A stretch of 64,000 nt of DNA from Dryobates pubescens (GCF_014839835.1 NC_071644.1:4441266-4505265); one strand, 5' to 3'; positions 13,301 to 24,800 are shown, counted from the stretch's first letter. Program-made: numbers and translations. The notes: generated by a model not told the origin, from the letters alone.

Positions 13301-13705
13301 AGCAGACCCTGACCCGGGCAGAGCCCGGGGTAGACAAAGGACAGAGACAAAGGCAGGGTGGCCCGGGTAAGGTGGAGGCCAGGTCCCCGCTCACCTGCAC
13401 GGCGGGGTGGGGCGGGCACGGCGGCTCCGCTCCCCGCAGGGGCTCCCCCGCGTAACGGTAAGTGAGGGGAAACCTGGGCCGGGGAACCAGCATCCCTCAC
13501 TACCTGCACCGAGCACTCAGCCCCGATCCAACGGAGGGAGCTGAGGCCATGGCGCGGGGGATGCTGGCCGGGAGCCCGCTGTGAGGACGGCAGCGGGGAG
13601 CAGAAGCGAGCGGCCGAGACCGATGAGGACCGGCATCCGCCCGGGACCGGCAGTCGCCCGGCTCGCTCCTCCCGTCGCCAGGGGGCGCTCGGGCTGCTGC
13701 CGCGC

Positions 13706-13713
13706 TGACGTCA
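13706..13713. promoter_or_regulatory. Perfect CRE (TGACGTCA)
   Basis: The full palindromic cAMP-response/ATF site TGACGTCA lies within the CpG island about 2.2 kb upstream of the MAD2L2 start codon, next to GC-box-like sequence. Full CREs in CpG islands usually sit close to transcription starts, so a start near here is plausible for MAD2L2. The motif is certain; its use is inferred. Confidence 0.6.
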
Positions 13714-13798
13714 CCCAGCCGCGCCGCCGCCCGCCAGCCGGGCTGGGACCGGTACGGAGCGGGCTGGGCGGTGGGAGGTGGCAGTGGGGACCCCGCGG

Positions 13799-13880
13799 GC
13801 CGGGTCGAAGCGGTAAGGGGCACTGGGGGTCCTCTGCGGACTGGGTTGCGGCGGTAAGGGGCGAAGGGACTCCTCTGGGA
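13799..13880 (+). repeat. Imperfect tandem duplication, about 40 bp unit
   Basis: Two neighbouring copies share GCGGTAAGGGGC followed by a G-rich spacer and TCCTCTG. Each copy contains a GGTAAGG string that could act as a splice donor, so the duplication may have created alternative donors for a MAD2L2 5' exon. Confidence 0.5.
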
Positions 13881-14060
13881 GGGCATCGGGGTAATGGAAG
13901 GCTGTGCCGGGGGGCTCTGCGCGGTCCGGAGCAATGTCGAACGCCCGGTAGCACGGGCAGGAATGCCGAAGTAAGGGCAGCGCTGGGAGCAGCGGGACCA
14001 GAGCGCCCAGGGTTATCATCCCTGTCCCGAGAGCCGTGGTCTGGTGTTCCGTCTGCCCAG

Positions 14061-15915
14061 AGATCGCTGTGTGAGGCGGTGAAGGAGCTTTCGGTGACTC
14101 CTGTCTGCTCTGAAGCCATGAAGCGGGCAGGGCACAGCGCAGGCTACTGGGGGAGGCCTGTGCTGCTTGTTCTGGGCTAGCGCAGGAGCCCGTGGAGTAG
14201 ATATGGGCACTTTGGAGATAATGAATTGCAAATTACGTGACACCCCTGCATCCTTTCCTTCCTTTGTCATCTGAAATTTCGGCAGGAAGGATTGCTAGTC
14301 TCCAAAAAGCATCCCAAAGGAAGTGCAGGCTTTCTTTTTCCTGATGGAATACCTTCTTGCTTCCCTCCACCATCCCTCAGTGCTGTGTGTTGTGCTGGCA
14401 AGGTGGGATGCCCTTTTCCTGTCTCAAACATGCAGGACAGCAAGTTCCCATCTGTAGGTGAAGGGCCACTAACTGCAACATTGCTCCAGTTAATGACTCC
14501 CAAACCTCAACCTGAAGGAGCATTACATGTGTGATTCTTAGGCCCAACCTGGTGACTGCATTGAAGGGTAGATCTCTTGGGATGCTGTTACCTCACTGGG
14601 ACCTCTCTTTAAGGAAGGGTGATCTTTAGGTGAGGGTGTACCCTAAACTTCTCATACCAGATTATTTATGCTACACTGATATGAATCTTTTGACTATATT
14701 TGGGAATCACTGCAACTGGGGTGCTAAAGATATACATCAGTATCTTAATTTATTGTAGCAGATCACTAATATTCCAGGAAGTCTTTGTATACAGTGGTAA
14801 GATTGAGAGTTAAAAAGGGAGAGGGGAGTAGATTCCTATTTTGTGAGGGTTGAAGGTCTGAAAAACAGACCCACTAAGATCTGGTGCAGCTGGAGCAGCT
14901 TGAAAAATCAGTGGCTGAACAGCTGCTTGGAATTATCTGTGGCTTGTCAGGGCTCTGTGTGAGACATCCACCTGTGTGAGTGATGCACCTAAAGATGCAG
15001 AGTTTATGACCAGTGGTGCTGTTCTTAGTGGTTAAGAGTCTGCATGCAGAGAGCCCAGTAATGAAATAAATTAGAATCTGTAATAGAAAGTTTTGTGCAC
15101 TGTGGCTTAAAACTTGTAAGGCACAAGGAAAGCTGTTGGAAAGTTGAAGCCCAGTGTCTGCTGCTTGATAGTTGGCACATAGTATTCAACATAGCACAAT
15201 AATGTGCTACTCTTTAGAACTGGCAGAAATGTCAGGCTCCCTAGGGCAGTGAGCGCAGCACCAAGCCTGTCAGAGGTCAAGGAGTGTGGATGATGCCTTT
15301 AGTTGTGTGGTTTAGTTTTGGAGAGTCCTGCAAGGATCAGGGAGTTGGATTCCATGATCTTACAGGTCTCATCCATGATTCTATGTGACAAGTGCCATGT
15401 CAACTTAATCATGCTGCTCTGCAGGGTTTGATTTCCTTGGGACTAGAGAGAGACTCTGAAGCTGTTGGTAGCAGACAGCAGATGAGCACCTCTGATGTGT
15501 AGTGTCAGTGGAAGATGCAGAGCCCAGCCTGAACAAGAAGTGTTGTGAGAATAAACAGTTCTTGTGTTCTGATAGGGTGTAGGGGTTAGAAAATGGCTAA
15601 TGCTGGAGCGAAGAGCTGTGCACTGGACAGACTTTTGCTTTATTTTTGAAATCAAACCCATCTGAAAAAGTAGAAATGAAATTATGGGTAATCTGTTAGA
15701 CTGAGGTGTGAGCCAGAAGACAGCAATGCTTTCGGCTTTGGTGATTGATGATGATGTGCTTTTAGTTCTGGAGGTGCTTAAACCCCTCACAGTGGCCCTG
15801 TGGAGTGGTTGTGGCAGTGTTCATACACTTGTGACTAACTGTAGGGTACAGTTTGTGGAGGCTGAGCTCAGTGTAAGAGACAGAGGATAAACATACTTTT
15901 TGTCATCACTTCCAG
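14061..15915 (+). other. MAD2L2: Probable MAD2L2 first intron
   Basis: No coding exon is visible between the CpG island and the first MAD2L2 coding exon, whose acceptor ends at 15915. The only recognisable unit is a CR1 3' fragment at about 15225-15388. The rest is unique sequence of ordinary composition. Confidence 0.55.
15225..15388 (+). mobile_element. CR1 LINE 3' end fragment
   Basis: A degenerate CR1 terminus in plus orientation. It runs through GAGTTGGATTCCATGATCTT and ends in CATGATTCTATGTGA, matching the CR1 pattern of a diagnostic GTTGGA...GATGATCTT string followed by an ATTCTATG tail. Divergence is high, so it is old. Confidence 0.7.
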
Positions 15916-15927
15916 GTTCTGGGAAAG

Positions 15928-18900
15928 ATGACCACTCTCACACGGCAGGACCTTAACTTTGGGCAAGGTAATGTGCTAAGCTGCAAACTGGAGCTTGGGG
16001 GAGTGTTTTTGGAGGGTTGCTGTAGCCCTCAGCATCCTGCAAGTAATGTTTATGCAGAGAAAAATACCTTAAAAAGCAAATCCTATAAGTATGTGGTATT
16101 GCTCTGCATGCTTGCCCCTTCCCTACTTCAACATCCTTCACTTTGTTTTTCAGTTGTTGCAGATGTTCTTTCAGAATTTCTGGAAGTGGCTGTTCACCTT
16201 ATCTTGTATGTCAGAGAAGTTTACCCTATTGGGATCTTTCAGAAGAGGAAAAAATACAATGTACCCGTCCAGGTAGGAGACTTTCCTGGACATTGACAGC
16301 CACCTGGACAAGTGAAATAGCAGGGATCAGTCAACACTCACCAGACCAAACTAAATCACTGCCAGAGTTTGTTTTAATCTGCAAGCTCATTTTTGAAGAG
16401 GACTTAGTTCCTGTCAGAAGGGAAAACAGCCCTGGAGGATACAGCAATACTCATGGAGCAAGCAGATCATGGACAACAGTAGTAGGTGGCTGCCCCAGCT
16501 ATGGGCAGTAAGGTAACATGAAAGCATGTTTCCCAGGGAGTAGAGCTGGTTGGGATGTCCTATTCCAAATATCCTATTGTGGATATACATTCCCAGTATA
16601 CTATAACTGTGTGGGTATAGTGATCTGCCTCAGCTTATGAGCCCTTCCATGAAGGAATTGCTGGCTTGAATTGATGAGTTAGTGATTAAAAAAATGCTAT
16701 TTGAAGCGTGGCTCGAGTGCCTTGTACCACCCTGGTGCTTCTGTTCAAATCTTCCCACAGAGCAGTGTTCTGGTTCCCATCACAGCACAGCTCTGACTAT
16801 TCTGTGTTTGCTGCAGATGTCCTGCCATCCAGAGCTGAACCAGTACATCCAGGACACGCTGCACTGTGTAAAGCCTCTGCTTGAGAAGGTGAGACCTGGG
16901 CAACAGTACTGCAAGTGGGCTCTCTAGAAAGTAAAAGAACATAAATATCACCTTCACTGCAAGATGTGTTTAAACATCCCCCATGTAAAGCGCAACCAGC
17001 TGGAAAAGCAACTAACAAAAAGTGGTAACTAACAGAAGCAACATCCATAACCTTTCCTTGCAGTTAAGGCCCTGCCTTGCTGATTGTTGGCATTTGGTTG
17101 CCTTTGATACCTGCATGTGAATATCTCCACCTGTGATCTCACAGTGACCTCACCCTACATGTTAGATGTATTCAGAAGCAAAGTGTTTAGGTTAAGCACC
17201 TCTCTGGCAGAATGGTTGCAATGCTTTGCCATAAGCCAGGGAGCAGAGGAAGGACAGAACTCTGTTTTGTGAGAGAAAGGTGTGTCCATATGGAATGTTG
17301 CAGGATGCTGGCAGACTGGGCATTCCCTGCTCTTTACAGACCGCCTTAATGCATGTTTAGGGACTGGAAATACTTTATGATGTTTTTAGCAGCAGTGCAG
17401 AGCTGCTTAGGCCTATGGTCTAAGCTTAACTTCCTCATCATTGTCCATTGCCGAGTGATGCAGTGAGGAGGCTGCACATTTCCTCCTTTGTTCCAGAGCA
17501 GTAGCTATAGAAGTGTGCTGTTTCGTGCATTTCATCTTTCTAGGCCTTAGCCATAAACTGTCAGTTTAATATCTAGCAAGAAATGGCTTTGCAAAAGCCT
17601 TTTTTTTCTTCTGATCAGTAAGAATAATCTGAGCATGTTGAAGCTTTGGATAACTGCTAGTGCTGTGAGCCACAACAAATAAGCCTACACCCACTTTATC
17701 AGAAGCCTGTGAAGCACACTGGGGGCAGATGACAGCTTGTTTTAATGAAGGGATTTTTCTATCTTTGTTCTTGCAGAATGATGTGGAGAAAGTCGTGGTT
17801 GTAATCCTGGACAAAGAGCACCACCCCGTGGAGAGATTTGTCTTTGAGATCACCCAGCCACCTCTTCTTTCCATCAGGTAAACCTTCCATCACTGCGTGC
17901 CCATGGCCTCTGACACTTGCCTCTGCAGAGGTGCTCTGAAAGCAGCTCCAGGCCCTGGTGCCTTGCTGTGTGCCACTAACAAGGGCTGTCCCAAACAGTT
18001 CAGAGTCCCTGCTGTCCCATGTGGAGCAGCTACTGCGTGCCTTCATCCTGAAGATCAGCGTCTGCGATGCTGTGCTTGACAACAACCCCCCAGGTAAAGA
18101 TGTTCACATGGCCTTGGGATTGCTTGGCTTGGGACAGGAAGCTACCTGTCCCCAGAGCTGGAGCTTGCCACCTCTTGCAGGCTGTACCTTCACAGTTCTG
18201 GTTCACACACGGGAGGCAGCCACACGGAACATGGAGAAGATCCAGGTGATAAAGGTGAGTGATGCCTTTGGCTGCCTGGGTATGCGAGCAAGCTGCAGAG
18301 CTGAGGTGTCTCTAAGGTTAAGGTCACCAGATATTTGAACATGTTACAATCACAATGCCCTTTGCTTTGAGTCTGTTAAATGGTTTATATTGGTGAGGTG
18401 ACTGAACATACTGACCACACACCAGCTACAACTGCATGCAGCAGCTGCTTCAGTACCTGACCCAGACTGTGACCATACTTGCTGCGTAATGCCTGCTCCA
18501 TCACCCAGAAGCACTCAGACACACAGAACAGGTACTTTAATCAACAACAAAACCCTTATCCCACATCCCCTGTGTGTGGATGGCTGATTCTTCATAGACA
18601 GCAAGACCAAGATCCAAGTAACCAGTGAGGTTTGGGTGCACAAATACATTTTAGCTTGCAGAAAAGTGCCTGCAGATTGCTTTTTAAAGTAAGATTATTA
18701 TTGTTATTATTTTTGCCTGAATCGAGTTCTTTTTGGTGCCTGAAGGCATAGCAAATGAAGGCAGTGAAGTATAAAATTATTTCAAAATGGAAGTCTGCTC
18801 AATTCTGCTTAGTAATGGAGACTGGTGGGGCAACCTTTAAACCTGCAGGACAGAAATGCACACCCTGAACATTTTGTATGCTGGTGTAAGAAATAGAAGA

Positions 18901-19622
18901 TGCTAGCTCAGGACAGCTGAGGATGTATCTTGTAGAGAAGCAAGATGCTACCTTTAGAGTAAGTAAAGGGGGTTAACATTACAGTTTGAGGTGTAACTGA
19001 AGGTTATTATGCCAAGTCTCAGGGCCAAGTTTTGCTGTTAGGAAAGGTTTGAGTTACCTGTTCCTTCCCTCAGCCACTAGCTGTCTGCTTACTGAAGGCT
19101 GAGGAGGGGAGCTCAGCTTACAGCCTGCCAGCTTCTGCAAATCAAGCACTTTGTGTTCCTGCCCCTAGGATTTCCCATGGATCCTCGCTGATGAGCAAGA
19201 TGTGCACATGCATGACCCCCGGCTTATTCCCCTGAAAACCATGACATCTGATATCCTAAAGGTGAGCCCAGGAGGTGGCTGAAGCTGCAGGTACACCTAA
19301 GCTTTGCTCTGATGCCAGCTCTGCAGTTTTCTGTAGGGTAACAGTTTCAATACTGTAGAGCAGTAGCAGCTTTGCCTTGCAGCTGCCTGTGCTAAGAAGC
19401 AAACTGTACAAGACCCCTCATAACGAAATGAGAAACCTGGTTATGGGGAATGGTGCAAACTCTTCCTCTTTAGCCTGCTGTGGTACAAACTCTTCATTTT
19501 CAGCCTGCTGCAGACTTCTTTTTTTTCCCATTAACCTACCTGCATATCAACCGGAACTGATGCTCCTTTCTCTCCTGCAGATGCAGCTGTATGTAGAAGA
19601 GCGAGCCCACAAAGGCACCTGA
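15928..19622 (+). CDS. MAD2L2: MAD2L2 (REV7), HORMA-domain adaptor
   Basis: Eight coding exons: 15928-15967, 16154-16272, 16817-16888, 17777-17877, 17999-18093, 18181-18254, 19169-19261 and 19581-19622. All borders are GT/AG and the product is 211 aa, the same length as human REV7. The HORMA fold covers most of the protein (about residues 13-203). Residues known in human for REV3L and partner binding are kept: Tyr63, Trp171, Leu186, Gln200 and Tyr202, and Arg124 of the dimer surface. Compared with the human protein as I recall it, changes are few and conservative (for example EKF to ERF, DHNPP to DNNPP, final Ser to Thr). Known role: subunit of DNA polymerase zeta, shieldin component in double-strand break repair, inhibitor of APC/C; acts in nucleus. 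The exon with the ATG starts at 15916, so the leader is spliced from the CpG island upstream. No sign of damage. Confidence 0.97.
19449..19510 (+). repeat. Imperfect tandem duplication, about 30 bp unit
   Basis: Two adjacent copies share CAAACTCTTC and AGCCTGCTG within the last MAD2L2 intron, 70 bases before the final acceptor. It is a local duplication with no family identity. Confidence 0.6.
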
Positions 19623-20065
19623 TTTCAGATCTTGCCTTCAAGCCTCACCTGATCTTCCAGTGGAATAAGAGATCTCACAAAGCATACCTTGATACCTGCC
19701 TCTTCAGCTGGCCTGCTGGGTGAATGTAGAGCAGCCGCTGCCTCTTGATTTCAAGTGCTCTTACCACTGTATATAGAACTGACTTGGAATGTGGAGCCAG
19801 AGCCCGTCCCCACGTGCGCTCAGGCGTGAGTACAGGTTTTGTTGGGGTGAACACCTGGGGCAGGATCCAGGCAGCTGCAGTCAGTGCTTTGTGCAGATCC
19901 CTGGCAAGGCAGCTCCGTTGTGCAGCAGCAGTGAGACGCAGCCATCTGCCACCTGCTCCACCAGAGCAATGGGCTTGAACCAGGGGTGAGCGAGGCCTTA
20001 TGTAGTGTCTGTCCACTGTGACTGTCCCAAGTAGTCTTCAATAAACATTCAGTTTTACCCTAGTT
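19623..20065 (+). other. MAD2L2: MAD2L2 3' UTR
   Basis: From the TGA stop to about 20 bases past the AATAAA at 20040-20045. No other poly(A) hexamer lies between, so this is the most likely end of the transcript. No coding potential. Confidence 0.7.
20040..20045 (+). terminator. MAD2L2: Poly(A) signal AATAAA of MAD2L2
   Basis: A canonical hexamer 418 bases after the MAD2L2 stop, followed within 30 bases by T- and GT-containing sequence (AGTTTTACC, GTTCTGTCC), as expected for a cleavage region. Confidence 0.75.
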
Positions 20066-21010
20066 CAGCTGGGCTGAGTTCTGTCCAAACCAGCCCCCTC
20101 CTCAAGGGAGGAAACATCTTCGTTTTCTGTGGAGCTTTGTGTTTCACGTGGCACTTCCACCACTTGTCCATACCTTTTCTGGAGCACCTGCAATCTGTCA
20201 GTTCTGTGAGAGGCTACACAGCCTGGGTCTCTCCTCTTTCCATAGGAGGGCTTTCACCCACAGGGGGCATTAGCAAGGAGGAGTTCATCTGTCCAGCAAG
20301 GGGAGACTTGCCAGAGAACAGACAAGGGAGTGCTGTTAATCCTACACCTATTAAGAGAAACAGAGAGGCTTTGCTGTTGCTCTGTGCCTGCAGGGGTAGA
20401 AGACATGACTCAGTGCTTCAGCTGAGCTTGTTGGTCAGGCAGTTCAGTTGGGTAGCCACTGCAGTACCTCCTTGCTTCTCTGAATGAGAGATGTAAGAAT
20501 GCTAGGGGTGGAGGCAGGGCATTGCCTTAATATTTTATGAGTCTGCAGCACAAACCAAGTACTTTGGTAGGTCAGAGGTAGTGTGGAGAAAGCCCAGCAC
20601 ACTCCAAAGGCACTTACGCTGTAAGGTAGCCACCTCAAGGGAGTTCTTGCCCCTTTTCTCTAGCTGCTTATGTAAACAACAGGGGGCTGTACTTGGGGAA
20701 GTGTGAACCATTTTGATCAGAAACACTTAAACAAAGAGCCAGGAATTGACTATCAGGGACACAGCATTTATGGAACAGGTTGACCGTTTCCTTATGCTGT
20801 GGAAGGTCTGGTTTGAAAGATACATGTTTTTATACATGAAGTTAACCAGGAAAATACCATACAAAACCAGTCTCTCTGCAGCAGAGTCTTGAGGACAGCA
20901 GTGACAATCTGACAGGAAACATTTTAGCCTTATCTTTCATACATTCCATAAACAAACAAGAAAGGGTTTGTATGTAAGACTTAAGTTTAGCTGTAGCTCA
21001 CAGACACTGA
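20066..21010. other. Intergenic sequence between convergent MAD2L2 and FBXO44-like gene
   Basis: This is the gap between two genes whose 3' ends face each other. I see no exon, repeat family or RNA gene in it. Confidence 0.5.
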
Positions 21011-21295
21011 CTAGAAAAGAGAGATGGATTTAATTGTCCTAGTCTTCCTCCCAAGGCAGGGCACTAGTAGCTGCAGTAGCAGCCACAGTACAGGAGGATG
21101 AAAGATGAAGACAGAAGTCCCTCCAAAGGGCTGGGCCTGCAGAAGTTCTGCTGGGAAGGAGAGCAGATCACTTATGTTTGAGATCAGCTGTGCAAGACAA
21201 AGCCAGAACAGTCACCCAGAGAGTACAGACAGTAAGGGCACCTGAGACCACCTGGTCACAGTCCTGAGGTAAAAGCAAACACGGGGATTGTGCCT
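21011..21295 (-). other. FBXO44: 3' UTR of FBXO44-like gene (inferred)
   Basis: Sequence after the stop codon. The closest hexamer on the minus strand is the variant ATTAAA at 21034-21029; no AATAAA is found nearby. The transcript may run further if that variant is not used. Confidence 0.35.
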
Positions 21296-24256
21296 TCATA
21301 ACGATGTCAGGGGCCCAATGGTGATGCTGCTGTTGGTCACTCGGATCCCATACCATCCTGCCCAGAACTGAGTGTCTTGGCCTCCGTGCCGGAACAAGAT
21401 GTAGCGAACTCCAGGGGGGTAGTTCCGGAAGGTGTGGGAGATCTGGAGAGAAAGAAGAAACTTCCTCTTCATTTGCCTAAATAAACCAGCAGTGACCTAA
21501 GAGGCTCAAACAACTACAGCATGTGAGTCTTGGTCTTGGGAAAAGCTCCTTCTAAGGTATCTCACTGAAAGTGCATCAGGCTCCTTTCTTAGGGATGGGG
21601 AGAAAGCCTCTCACTCAGCCTTCTGCCCTGAAGTTTCTCTGTGTTCAATGTAACTTAAACTTGATTCTTAGGTATGTTTGACACATAAGCAACAACATGA
21701 TGGGGCAATCAAACCAGTTAAACATGTTCAGCTCCAGGTGGAATAGTGTCTGCAATACTTCATTTGACATCCATGCAGTACTTTGTTTTAAAAGCTTTTT
21801 GATCCAAACAAGAACTGTCCTTAGTATTTCAGTTCTTTAGATAAAAACTTACATTGAAAATCAGAAAAAGAGACTGAGCAAAACTAACACAGAAGGCCAA
21901 GAGATACTCTTTAGAAAACCCTGGGCACCTACAAATGAAACCTAGTTTGTTCCTGGCACTGCTGCTGCTTCAACAGAAAGGACTTACTTCTGTATTGAGT
22001 AAAGGCTGAAGAGCAGAGAGGGAAGGTCCACTTGGGATTCAGCCTTGACTTGCAACATTCAAGTGTTACAGTAATGATGTAAAACTCCTGCCCAGAGGGC
22101 TGCTGCTCACCTCTCTCCACATTGCATCACTCCATTGCTCTATAACCACTGGCTCAGGGCAGAACTCCTCCAGGACAAGGTAGTCTTCAGAGAGCAGCTG
22201 CACAGTGAGTTCATAGCGACACCCACAGTCAAATCTGGCAGCATACCTAGAAAGGCAGGGATTAGTCAGGGAGGATTGTGTAGAGTGCCTTCAGTTCAGT
22301 GTTCAGAAGAGGCCTGCAAGGGGCATCTCCATCTGCAGAGAAGGAATGTCATCCCCTTTTGCTATAGAGAAGTTCTAAAGCAACTTCATGATTGCTACCT
22401 CCCCACAGCCCACTGAATAAACAGATTTAGCTTGTGCTTTCCTCAAAAAGTACAGCTCCCAAAAGAGGAAGAACTATATAGTATGAAAGCCTCAGAAGCC
22501 TGGTTCATCTCTAGGCCAAGGCCAGACATTCTGGTTTGAACAGTACAAACGCCTACCAGTCCTTGACTACAATTTCAGGCCGTTTCTCATCCATTAACTC
22601 ATTCCAGTATCCCTCCTCCTTCAGAGTGATGAGTTGAGATTTCAGGCATAGTCTGCAATAGAAATATTCACAGATACACAAACCACATCCCTCTCAGCAT
22701 TCACACTTTCCCCAACAGCTTTACTCTTGCCGAAAGTCCATCCAGACCCTGAAGGCCCACAAGGCTGACATGGCTAAGACATACTGCCTTCTGTGGCCAG
22801 AACTTGATCGGGAGTGAACTGCTGAGCTTTACCCCCAGATGAAAGGGATAGTTCCCTACAACCTGGATTAAGAGGGATTCCTGCACTTGTAACAGGAAAG
22901 TGATTCATGGATATAAAATCAGCTAATCCTCCTCTGCTGACAGCATTTATTACAAGATGTTGGCATGACAAACACACCTACTGCTCTTAAAAGCTTTTAC
23001 AGAGCTCTGCCCTTGTGAGGTACGTGCATCTCATGAGCCTACCATACTTTAACCTTTGCCCACCACCTTCAGTAGAGGAGATGCAGGTCACAACCATTAA
23101 AAAAAAAAAAGCTATAGGAAATTCCTGGTAGAGAGAGAAATTTAACACTTGCTGTGGTTAATTCCCTGAGCAACACATGTGTCTCAGACTAATTAGTATA
23201 AAAGGTTTGTTAAGCTCCTTCCTTTTTCCACACATAGGCTAATGTCCAGTGACCAGATCACTTGACTCCAGTTCTTACCCAAATGAAGTGACAAAGTATT
23301 TGTGTATTCTAGGGTCTGGCATGCCTTGTCCATGAGCTCCAGGCAGATTCTCTATCTTCCATTTATCTCCTTCATTACGGTCAAGTTTCCAGTGCTGAAA
23401 TTTCTCTGAAAACACAGATACCAGAGCTGAGTGCTGGGACCTTCAGTTTCCAGCAGTCTCTCTGCTCTGTTAAAGAATCAGCTGCAGAAGAATACCAAGA
23501 GTCTACTCTGAGTTTTCAGATTCAGCTGCAGATAAACACCAGTGTGACTCCTGTCTTTATGTTACCATTACTTCTACCGTGGCTATCAGCAGCTTGGACA
23601 ACTGGCAGCAACTTTCTGACCACATCAGAAACTCGTAATCAGTAATGAGGTAGAAGTACTGTAGCCATATTAGGCAAGTCTTGGAGAACAGAAATTCCTC
23701 GGCTGCCCAAATATTTAATCCCAAAATCCAACAGTTTGATTTTCTGCTGTCCAAATGAACCATCACTGTCTGCAGTGCTGGGGCCTTCCTGACTACAGAA
23801 ATTTTTCTACAGACAGATGTTCACTTCATCTACCCACGGGAGCATCACTGCATTCCTTCAGCTGTGGCTCTGACCCAGCAGAGAGCTGTCAGCAGCTGGG
23901 CAATCCCACACCACCAGCAGTACATGAGTAACTTGGGACACTGACTCATTTCGGCTGTTAGGAAACTCAGCCCTGTACTATAAATAATTAAACAAACCTT
24001 CTGCACAGGGGTTTTTGATTAAGTTTCTCTTCAAGTGGCAGAGCATGTAGTAGGTCTTCCAGTCAGATATGTTCCTGTCCAAGTTCTGAAGATAGAAGCC
24101 CTCCCGCTGGCACTTGCGCTTCCATAGGGTGGTCAGGTCCACCACGTACCGCCACTGCGTGCAGACCAACCTGCAGGTGCACACCAGATCCCGGGCTGGC
24201 AGCAGCGACAGCAGCTCTACCAGGACATCCTCAGGGAGGTCGCAAATAGATGTCAT
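21296..24256 (-). CDS. FBXO44: F-box/FBA protein of the FBXO6/FBXO44 type
   Basis: Five coding exons on the minus strand: 24256-23998, 23405-23279, 22652-22557, 22246-22111 and 21442-21296; GT/AG throughout, 254 aa. Residues about 4-50 are the F-box (LPEDVLVELLSLLPARDLV, then CRLVC..W); residues about 80-254 are the FBA domain (KYFVTSF, EGYW.ELMD, VVKDWYAARFDCGC, GVRYILFRHGGQDTQFW). Known role of the family: substrate receptor of SCF ubiquitin ligase through SKP1; FBXO6 binds high-mannose glycans for ER-associated degradation, FBXO44 reportedly does not. Length and the C-terminus (SSITIGP) fit FBXO44 (255 aa) better than FBXO6 (293 aa), but only one such gene lies between MAD2L2 and FBXO2 here, so it may represent both mammalian genes. 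The ATG at 24256 is chosen because the frame upstream has no ATG, only a TTG at 24319. Confidence 0.93.
23099..23110 (+). repeat. Poly(A) tract, 12 bases
   Basis: A short A run in the second half of the first FBXO44-like intron. No associated SINE or retrocopy body is visible. Confidence 0.7.
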
Positions 24257-24800
24257 CACGGACCGGCGGCTCCGGCGACAGACTGCGGGAGTGCGCCACG
24301 GAAAATCCCCCGGCAGCAACAGCGCCGAGCTTCGGGAAACAAGCAGAGGTTGTACCGGTTACTAAGGGAGCCACCCGGCAAACCCCTGCGCCAGGCTGCC
24401 CCCGGCCCCGGCGACGCCCCCGGCCCGGCCCCGGCCGCGGCCCCACCTGGGCTCCGCCCGCCTGCGCCCTCCGGACACGGATGTGAGGCGGCCACGGCCC
24501 TTCCGCATCGGGCGGGGCGCGGGGCGGGCAAAGGGGGGAGGCGGCACCGGCGGTTTCCCCGCCCTGCCGACGCCGCCGTTTTTCAGCGCGGCGCGACCTG
24601 GCCCCGGACCGCCCGCCTTAGTCGCCTGTCCTGAAGCTCCGCAGGTAAGAGCGCTCGGTACTAACACGGGCCTGGCCCGGGCCAGGGCGGGGGGACGGGA
24701 GAGGGCGGGGAGCAGGGACACCCTGGGCAGCTGCCGCCGCGCAGTGGCCCTGCGGGCTTGTCCTCGCTGGGCACACTGGGGACGGGAGTTGAAGGAGGGG
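24230..24800. promoter_or_regulatory. CpG island, bidirectional FBXO44/FBXO2 promoter
   Basis: A compact CpG-rich block covers the start codon of the minus-strand F-box gene and, 390 bases away, a strong plus-strand splice donor after 24644 (CCGCAG|GTAAGA) that should end the FBXO2 non-coding first exon. The two genes thus start back to back within about 0.4 kb. In human FBXO2 and FBXO44 also overlap head to head. GC-box-like strings (GGGGCGGG) are present; no TATA box is seen. Confidence 0.8.

Larger units (their letters stand above)
12440..14060. promoter_or_regulatory. CpG island, shared DRAXIN/MAD2L2 promoter region
   Basis: This is a dense GC and CpG-rich block, unlike the flanks, between the divergent genes DRAXIN (-) and MAD2L2 (+). 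It contains good splice donors on both strands: plus strand after 12888 (CAAG|GTAAGC) and after 13457 (ACG|GTAAGT); minus strand after 12918 (CAG|GTAGGC) and after 13504 (CAG|GTAGTG). These are the likely ends of non-coding first exons. In human, DRAXIN and MAD2L2 are also head to head with overlapping 5' ends. The centre (about 12960-13300) is strongly G-rich on the plus strand. Which donor serves which transcript cannot be decided from sequence alone. Confidence 0.8.

Noticed and set aside
12625-13509. Open minus-strand frame of 294 codons, Pro-rich
   Set aside because: It lies in the CpG island, where stop codons are rare by composition. The translation is low-complexity proline and resembles no family.
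24257-24319. Longer start for the FBXO44-like protein
   Set aside because: The upstream frame begins with TTG, not ATG, within GC-rich leader sequence. The ATG at 24256 precedes the F-box directly, as in FBXO44.
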